64,000 bases of DNA from Cubamyces lactineus (lineage: Eukaryota > Basidiomycota > Agaricomycetes > Polyporales > Polyporaceae). Where the stretch lies: contig JACDTU010000019.1 of the NCBI GenBank assembly GCA_022376465.1, positions 558,001-622,000 of the forward strand, written 5' to 3'. The translations under genes were made by a program, and so were the position numbers. The notes under the pieces were generated by a model. It saw only the letters and a program-made list of their open reading frames with translations. It was not told where the DNA came from and ran no database searches. Below, in pieces: positions 57,853-64,000 of the stretch. The stretch's first letter is position 1, and each line of letters opens with the position of its first letter.

Positions 57853-60315
57853 TCAAGGAGTCTCCCGGAACCCCATCAAGAACTGCATGATATGGAACGC
57901 AGCCTAGTCATAGTATGTCGAAGTTAGTAGCCATGCTCCCACGCGCAGGGTAATGCCCCGAGCTACTCACCATTGGCGAGAATTGAGGGATCCTGGTTTG
58001 AGCCAGCATTTTCAGCATGCAGTAGTAACAATAGGGGAAGCTGTACACACATGTGTCCACTGAGGGCGACCTCAAAGTACGTCAAGCCACGTTCAGAGTG
58101 CGCGGTGCCGAGGGCGCCCATGCCGTCGACGATGAAGCTATCGTTCTGGATGGGTGTCTGGAAACCTTGCTTTCCCTCCCCTTCGGAATCATACACGGTT
58201 TAGCGAAGATCTTTGAATGACGTCTCCAGGCAAGTCAGTACTCACAGGTCATACTAAGGGGCACGCTCGTTAGAATCCACGACAAACACGAAGGACTGTA
58301 AAACTCACTTCTGAATCACGATGCGAGTGCCTTCTGCAATCAAAATGAAGTCGGCCAGCCCGTGGACTATGACGGCGCGCTCGCTCTTCTCGATGACGCT
58401 CGGGAGCACACTGAACGCTGGAGGAGGCGAGCTATCACCAGAGGGGAACACGTTGATGTCTGAACATTCTGCCCAGGTGACGTTCATAGGTGCGTGGATG
58501 GCGCGCTTCACGTCCTCGCGGTCGAAGTAAATTGGGCTTTGCACTTGAGGGAACGATCCACTACGACAACAATCGTCAGCGCTCAAGAACCTCAGATGAC
58601 CTCCGTCATGAAACCTCGAGCACGTACGGGAAACCGAGCACGTCCCACAGGATCGGCCACTTCGCCCCACCAGTCATCAGCGTCACGGATGTAAGAACCC
58701 AGGAAAATGTGCACATACTGTGTCAAAGATGCGATAGACGTTGAATGCCGGGTTTACAGCGAGAGCCGCGCTGAAAATCTCGTCCCAGACGTCGCAGCCC
58801 GGGTCAGCTTCGGTGCTACTGCCAGGGAGCGGCAGCAGTCCCTTGGGCGGGAACGTGACGTGCTCCTCCACATAGCCTGCATATCTGCATCTCTCAGCTA
58901 CCGCGTCGAGGTGCGCCATGAAGGTCTGACTATGAGAGCATAGCGAAAGTAGTTATATCAGGTACTGTCAAGTATGTGGAGCGTGAACGTACTTCAAAGA
59001 GAAGACCCCTTCGTACTTGTGAACAAAGTCGACGGCAGGAATTTGTGTCTGCACGACGTCCCAGCCCAGGACGGCTGTAGGCTTTCTCACTATATATTCT
59101 CAGTTGATGATTCGATCACACGTACGATCGGAGACCCAGAAACCAGTCATGTTCAGGTTGAGCGCAGTCGGATGCTCGAAGATGTAATTGGTGATGTCTG
59201 CAAGTAAGGTAGGTATCGCCCAGCATGTGGAGACGACTGTAGTACTCACATGGTACATACATTCCCGCGTACTATCCACCAATGTTAGCGATGCGATAGG
59301 GGAAGATCGGAGTGACACTCACACTTTCGCCCGTAACGTATAGCTTCTTGCCTTGAAGCTCTTTGAAGACATCCAAAAACTGCTGCATGAACCCTACGAC
59401 TTCTGCTGCAACTTGGTCTTCGTTCTGTGACACGCCAGTGGCATGAGCTGGTGGTCCAACGTGATTTATTCCGTGCACGTACTGTGACATCAGGAGTACC
59501 TTGAGAGAAGCCGGTACCGACGGGTTGCTCTACGTACAGGATGCTCGACAGGTTTGTCCAGCTGAACTCATTTTGAGTCGGATGGGCTTGGCCCCAAGAC
59601 CAAGTGAAGGGCTGGAGATTCAGGGCTTGATTCGAACCTGAGTGCGCGGTGATAGTTTAAGCGTACGTACCCCGTTCTCCTGAAGCGACCCTTCGAGCGA
59701 AGAGCATCCGGGCCCTCCATTTGTCCTGAAGCATGTCGAGGAATGATTGAACATATACCCGGTGAACCTACGCGACGCAGATGACGTACCAGAAGATGAG
59801 ATCATCTAGGCTACCTTCTGGCCCGGGTGGGAAGAACCAGAAGAACAGCTGTGGTACACGTACGTTCGATTTTGAGAATACGTTGGTCAGTATCATAACA
59901 TCAGAAAAGAGACCGGATTGGTATACCTTGCGCGTTTCATTCGGGTCGCTGCTGATGGGCATCAGCCCAGACCAACTGGGGCCTATATCCCAATCGACGT
60001 CTGGAATCGTGGTTCCATCCACGTAGAACGCTTTGAAGTAGAGGAAATGAGCCCTTTCTCTGCCAATACAAAACGCTATGAAGAGCAAGACCTACCAGAG
60101 GCGCGCGGATCTGTAAACGTGATGTTCTTGACTCCCGTGCTAGATTTCGAAGAGGCAGAACGTGGGAGGTTCGCTTTGATGCGTGCGGCAGCTTCGGCTT
60201 GCCGAGCATGAAGCGCGTCTTTCCTGATGAACTTGGCGTCCACGGAGGTTTGCAGGCCTACAAGGTAAGCCGTAGCGAGCAGCGTGAGAACCACCCGCGC
60301 GAGTCTGTCGAACAT
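57853..60315 (-). CDS. secreted serine carboxypeptidase (family S10), copy A
   Basis: About 580 residues in more than ten exons. The N-terminus (MFDRLARVVLTLLATAYLVG then LQTSVDA) is a signal peptide, so the enzyme acts outside the cell or in the vacuole. The S10 fold shows [24 protein letters not shown] (oxyanion region), [17 protein letters not shown], and the nucleophile motif GESYAGMY, with the Ser codon at an exon end near 59312. The catalytic Asp sits in [11 protein letters not shown] and the His in SGHMVPQFSPMAAFHIMQFL. It ends MGFRETP. The complete triad suggests an active enzyme that trims C-terminal residues from peptides. It is followed upstream by a second copy in the same orientation. 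A TATA-like box is ~120 bp upstream of the start. Introns are short and phase-consistent throughout. Confidence 0.92.
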
Positions 60316-61362
60316 GGCGGGTCCTCGAAGACGGTCGGCTGCGAGCGTTTATTGGATGGCCTGGGACCGCGACCCAAATAGCGCGAAGACGGGTGTGCGT
60401 AGCGAACGCAGAGATGGGCATCCGAGTATCGTCGCTTTATATCCTCGGGAGCGAGCGTCGATGAATCTTCGAAATGCAGCAGTCGATGCACCGGTGATGG
60501 GAGCCCAAGCAGCTGTGCTTCCCCATCATGTGGACCTGCAGGCACGATGCACTGAAGACAGCTTCTTACGGAACCAAGGCAAGAAGCGCCGGCGGTTGGC
60601 TTATCGTGCTATTTCGGGCTTCACTGTTGCTGTAGGCGTCGCTCGTGAAGGCCGTGTGGCTGCGCATACCACGATTGAGAGAGGCAAAGCGCATATGATA
60701 GCTCACAGGTACAACGCACAGCGAAGTAATACACGAGATCTCCAGAGGGCGATAGTAGAACATGGTCGCATTTCCGATGAAGCGCGGAGCACCAGATTCA
60801 AAGGAGACCACGAGTGTCAATCCAACTGGACTCCCCATTCAGCTTCGGACACTCTTGTAGGCACTCGATACACAGAAGCTCCGACGATCTCCGGAGAGAC
60901 TCTCAGATGAGGCGACTGAGCACACGCACCAGAGGTGCTTTGTTGGCAACAGGTTCATGTTCGTCTGTCATTCTATATGAGAGGTGACGGAACGCGTGTC
61001 AAAGGACTCTGCACTTGAGTTGCGTCTCCACTCACCATCGTAGTCAAAGGCCTACGAGCAAAGCGGCAGCAGGCTTGTACGCCGCCACGGTGCATACATC
61101 CTTGAGGCCTTGAGGCTTAGAGGAAGTTGTTGGAAGACAACGGATACTGCAGACGCAGACGGCGCGCACAGTCACAAGCACGTGCCTACGTCACACACGC
61201 GAAAATGAGGAGGAGCTCGAGGTACATGCGGCACGTCTTCCTGCATCCAAGCGTTGAGTGTTGAACCAACGACTGCTTGCCATTTGGTAGAAATAGGGCG
61301 TAGTTGGTAATATGGAACAACAGGTACCACTTCATGGAAACTACTGGACCTGAAGCTTAGCC
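60316..61362. other. spacer between tandem carboxypeptidases, 1.0 kb
   Basis: Holds the promoter of copy A (near) and the 3' flank of copy B. A TATA-like element (minus strand ATATAAAG) lies at 60435-60442. No gene seen; open frames here have no family features. Confidence 0.5.
60435..60442 (-). promoter_or_regulatory. TATA-like box of carboxypeptidase copy A
   Basis: The minus strand reads GATATAAAGC about 120 bp upstream of the ATG at 60315. Confidence 0.45.
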
Positions 61363-63995
61363 TCACGGCGTTTCTCTGAAGCCCATTAAGTACTCCATGA
61401 TCTGGAACGCGGCCTACAACACACAAGTATATAAGTCAGCCTCAACGTTCATACAAGACAATAGTCAAATGCGCGCAAGACGTACCCTGGGTGAGAACTG
61501 CGGCACCCTGTATATCACAGACCCCATGGTCAGCGACAGATACATTGTGTGTGGAGAAGAACGTACATGTGGCCGCTGAGGGCGACTTCGAAGTACGTCA
61601 GGCCGCGCTCGGTGTGAGTCGTGCCGAGCGCGCCCATGCCGTCGACGATGAAGCTGTCTTCCTCGATCGGCGTCTGGAAGCCTTGCTTTCCGTTCCCTGT
61701 AACGCCCATGTGAGCGATTCCTCGCCTTCCGAGTTATGCTGCGGACTACTCACAAGTCATACTATTGAGTGGCGCGCGTCAATGTCGAGTATTCAATCTA
61801 CGAACCACATCATGTACTCACTTCTGGATCACAATACGCGCACCCTCCGCGATGAGGATGAAGTCGGCAAGGCCATGGACGATGACCGCGCGCTCGCTCT
61901 TCTCGATGACGTTCGGGAGGACGGTGAACGCGGGCGGGAGCGAACGGTCGCCACCGCGCGTGAAGACGTTGATGTTAGAGCACTCCGACCAGGTGACGTT
62001 CACGGGCGCGTGGATGGCGCGCTTGACGTCTTCCCTGTCGAAGTAGATCGGGGACTGTGTTTGGAAGAACGAGCCCCTGCAGGGAAGTTAGCGGTGACTT
62101 TCCACTAGATTACTAGACGAGAAGCATCGCTCACGGGAAGCCAAGGACGTCCCACAGGATCGGCCACTGTTCAGAAGTATGTGAGCATCACTACTAGCGG
62201 ACAATCCCAAGCGAGGACGTACAGTGTCGAAGATGCGGTAGATGTTGAAGGCGGGGTTGACGGTGAGAGCAGCGTCGAAAATCTCATCCCAAACGTCGCA
62301 TCCGGGATCAGCCTCGACACTCTTGCCAGGGAGAGGGAGAAGTCCCTTGGGCGGGAAGGTAACGTGCTTTTCCACGTAGCCCGCATATCCGCAGCGCTCC
62401 GCCACGGAATCTAGGTGCGCCATGAAAGTCTCACTGTGTAGCACAAGCTCGATGAGTCAAGGGAGTAAATCGGGGTGGAACGAAGAATGTGCGTACTTGA
62501 ACGAAAACACGTTCTCGTACTTGTGCACGAAGTCGACAGCGGGGATCTGTTCTTGGACGACATCCCAGCCAAGGACAGCTGCCCGGGCCTACGTTAGAGC
62601 GTATCGTGGGAAGCGTAGCATGATACATACGATCAGACACCCAGAAACCCTTGAGCGAGAGGTTGAGAGCCTGGGGGTGCTCATAGATATAGTTCGCGAT
62701 GTCTGCCAGTTAGGCAATTCAGCCATAGCCTCGCTTGGCGGAACCCAGACGGGTTACTCACACGGCACATACATGCCCGCATACTAATAAGTCTCGTGAG
62801 CCACCTGTTTCCGATGCTTTGGAATACCGTAAGAGGAACTCACACTCTCGCCAGTCAGGTACAGTTTCTTTCCCTGGAGCTCCTTGAAGACGTCGAGGAA
62901 CTGCTGCATGAACCCCACAAGCTGTGCCGCCAGTTCGTCCTCATTCTGCCCAACGATCATTTCAGGCCCGGCTCGATGGCATGCGTATACAGCCAAGACG
63001 TACGGTGATGTTCGGCTTGCCTAGCGAGAATCCAGTGCCAACAGGCTGCTCTACGAAGAGGATGCTGGACAAGTTCGTCCAGCTGAACTCATTCTGAGTA
63101 GGGTGTGCCTGGCCGTAGGACCATTGGAAAGGCTATGCAGGAGGATGGTTAGATGGTCACATGCTGCAATATCCCATAACGGCTACATACCCCGTTTTCT
63201 TGCAAGAGGCCCTCGAGCGACGAGCATCCGGGGCCGCCGTTCGTCCTGGGTGGTGTTTACAGAGTAAGACTCGCAATTCTATCGCATTCCATACCATACC
63301 ATCTCGCGCGCATGCTGTGCCAGCGGCGAGACCTATTGAACAGGGATAGACACCGAAGGGAATACGTACCAGAAGATGAGGTCATCCAGGCTTCCCTGCG
63401 GGCCGGGCGGGAAGAACCAGAAGAAGAGCTACGGGTCGCACGCGGTTCAGACGGCCACGGTATCACAACGAAAGCGCAGGAATTTCAGAGAACGCGCGAA
63501 GTCGTAAGCGGAGATGGAGGCAATGACGAGACGCGTGGTTGCGTGGACAGTCAGCTCCCATTCCTGGCGGACAGCATGTGGACGGCGGAGCGATCCATAC
63601 CTGGCGCGTCTCGTTGGGGTCGCTGCTGATAGGCAGCAGCCCCGACCAACTAGGCCCGATGTCCCAATCGACCTCAGGAATGGTGGTGCCATCGACGTAG
63701 AATTCTGCAGGGAGTGCATGTACGGCGTCAGCGCTCTGCGGCGTGATGGATTGTGGATGGACGTGGCGGACTCACCGGAGGCGCGGGGGTTGGTGAACGT
63801 AATGTTCTTCACGCCAGTGCCAGCTCGTGCGCCAGTAGCGCGCGGGAGGTTGGCTCGAATCCGCGCCGCAGCCTCTGCCTGCTTCGCGTGGAGGTCAGCC
63901 TTGTTGATGAGTTTTGCATCTACAGATGCATATGGCCCGAGCACTGGGGCTACGCCAATGAGGGGCAATAGGGTACGCATGAGCGTTCCAAACAT
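61363..63995 (-). CDS. secreted serine carboxypeptidase (family S10), copy B
   Basis: A paralogue of copy A, same strand and same exon plan. The start ([20 protein letters not shown], then [20 protein letters not shown]) is a signal peptide followed by the same KLINK/KFIRK-type pro-segment. It shares [20 protein letters not shown], the [12 protein letters not shown] region near 63195-63245, [13 protein letters not shown], the Asp motif [15 protein letters not shown] and the C-terminus [14 protein letters not shown], so the triad is kept. An intron near 63430-63600 is longer than its counterpart in copy A. The start codon is only five bases from the right edge of the window, so the promoter is outside. 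The tandem arrangement points to unequal crossing over. Confidence 0.9.
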
Positions 63996-64000
63996 TCTGA

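Noticed and set aside
1..64000. CRISPR array, insertion sequences or bacterial-type operons
   Set aside because: The sequence is eukaryotic with spliceosomal introns; no spaced direct repeats or transposase genes were found.

Overview
This window is nuclear DNA from a filamentous fungus, almost certainly a mushroom-forming basidiomycete (Agaricomycetes, possibly Polyporales; the order is a guess). The main signs are dense short GT-AG introns of about 50-60 nt, GC-rich coding sequence, and families typical of this group: a FunK1-type kinase, a DUF6534-type membrane protein, a HET-domain protein, a cupredoxin-like GPI protein and a multi-intron P450. All gene coordinates run from the first base of the start codon to the last base of the stop codon and include introns. 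Products come from reading the sequence; no database search was possible.

Layout. 1-360: perhaps the last exons of a gene entering from the left. 598-2866 (+): cytochrome P450. 5689-6590 (-): secreted cupredoxin-like protein. 9761-10101 (+): 60-residue Cys-rich small protein. 10370-13011 (-): FunK1 kinase. 14143-27585 is a compact housekeeping block: URB1/Npa1 (+), RSA3 (-), ADE2 (+) and TCF25/Rqc1 (+). 27749-29802 (-): an Egt1-like sulfoxide synthase lacking the methyltransferase domain of ordinary fungal Egt1. 29803-34514 is gene-poor and holds a 22-bp minisatellite, palindromes and a C16 run. 34515-35151 (+): small secreted/anchored protein. 35934-38825 (+): MCH1/nodulin-like MFS transporter with a 10-nt microexon. 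39277-40045 (-): acidic unknown protein. 41390-43642 (+): HET protein. 44049-44964 (-): Ure2-like GST. 45879-45970 (-): intron-containing tRNA-Arg(UCU). 46363-47847 (+) and 48112-49606 (-): convergent duplicate SDRs. 50654-52761 (+): DUF6534-like 7-TM protein. 53314-55036 (-) and 56195-57289 (-): two related zinc-finger-like proteins. 57853-60315 (-) and 61363-63995 (-): tandem S10 serine carboxypeptidases.

How the genes relate. URB1 and RSA3, two partners in the early pre-60S Npa1 complex, lie tail to tail 47 bp apart. RSA3 shares a 253-bp divergent promoter with ADE2, and TCF25 (60S-linked ribosome quality control) follows. The right third is made of local duplicates (SDR pair, zinc-finger pair, carboxypeptidase pair), consistent with a more plastic region of secretion, redox and recognition functions. 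The strongest candidates for something undescribed are the short Egt1-like enzyme, the paired zinc-finger proteins and the 60-residue CCPC protein.
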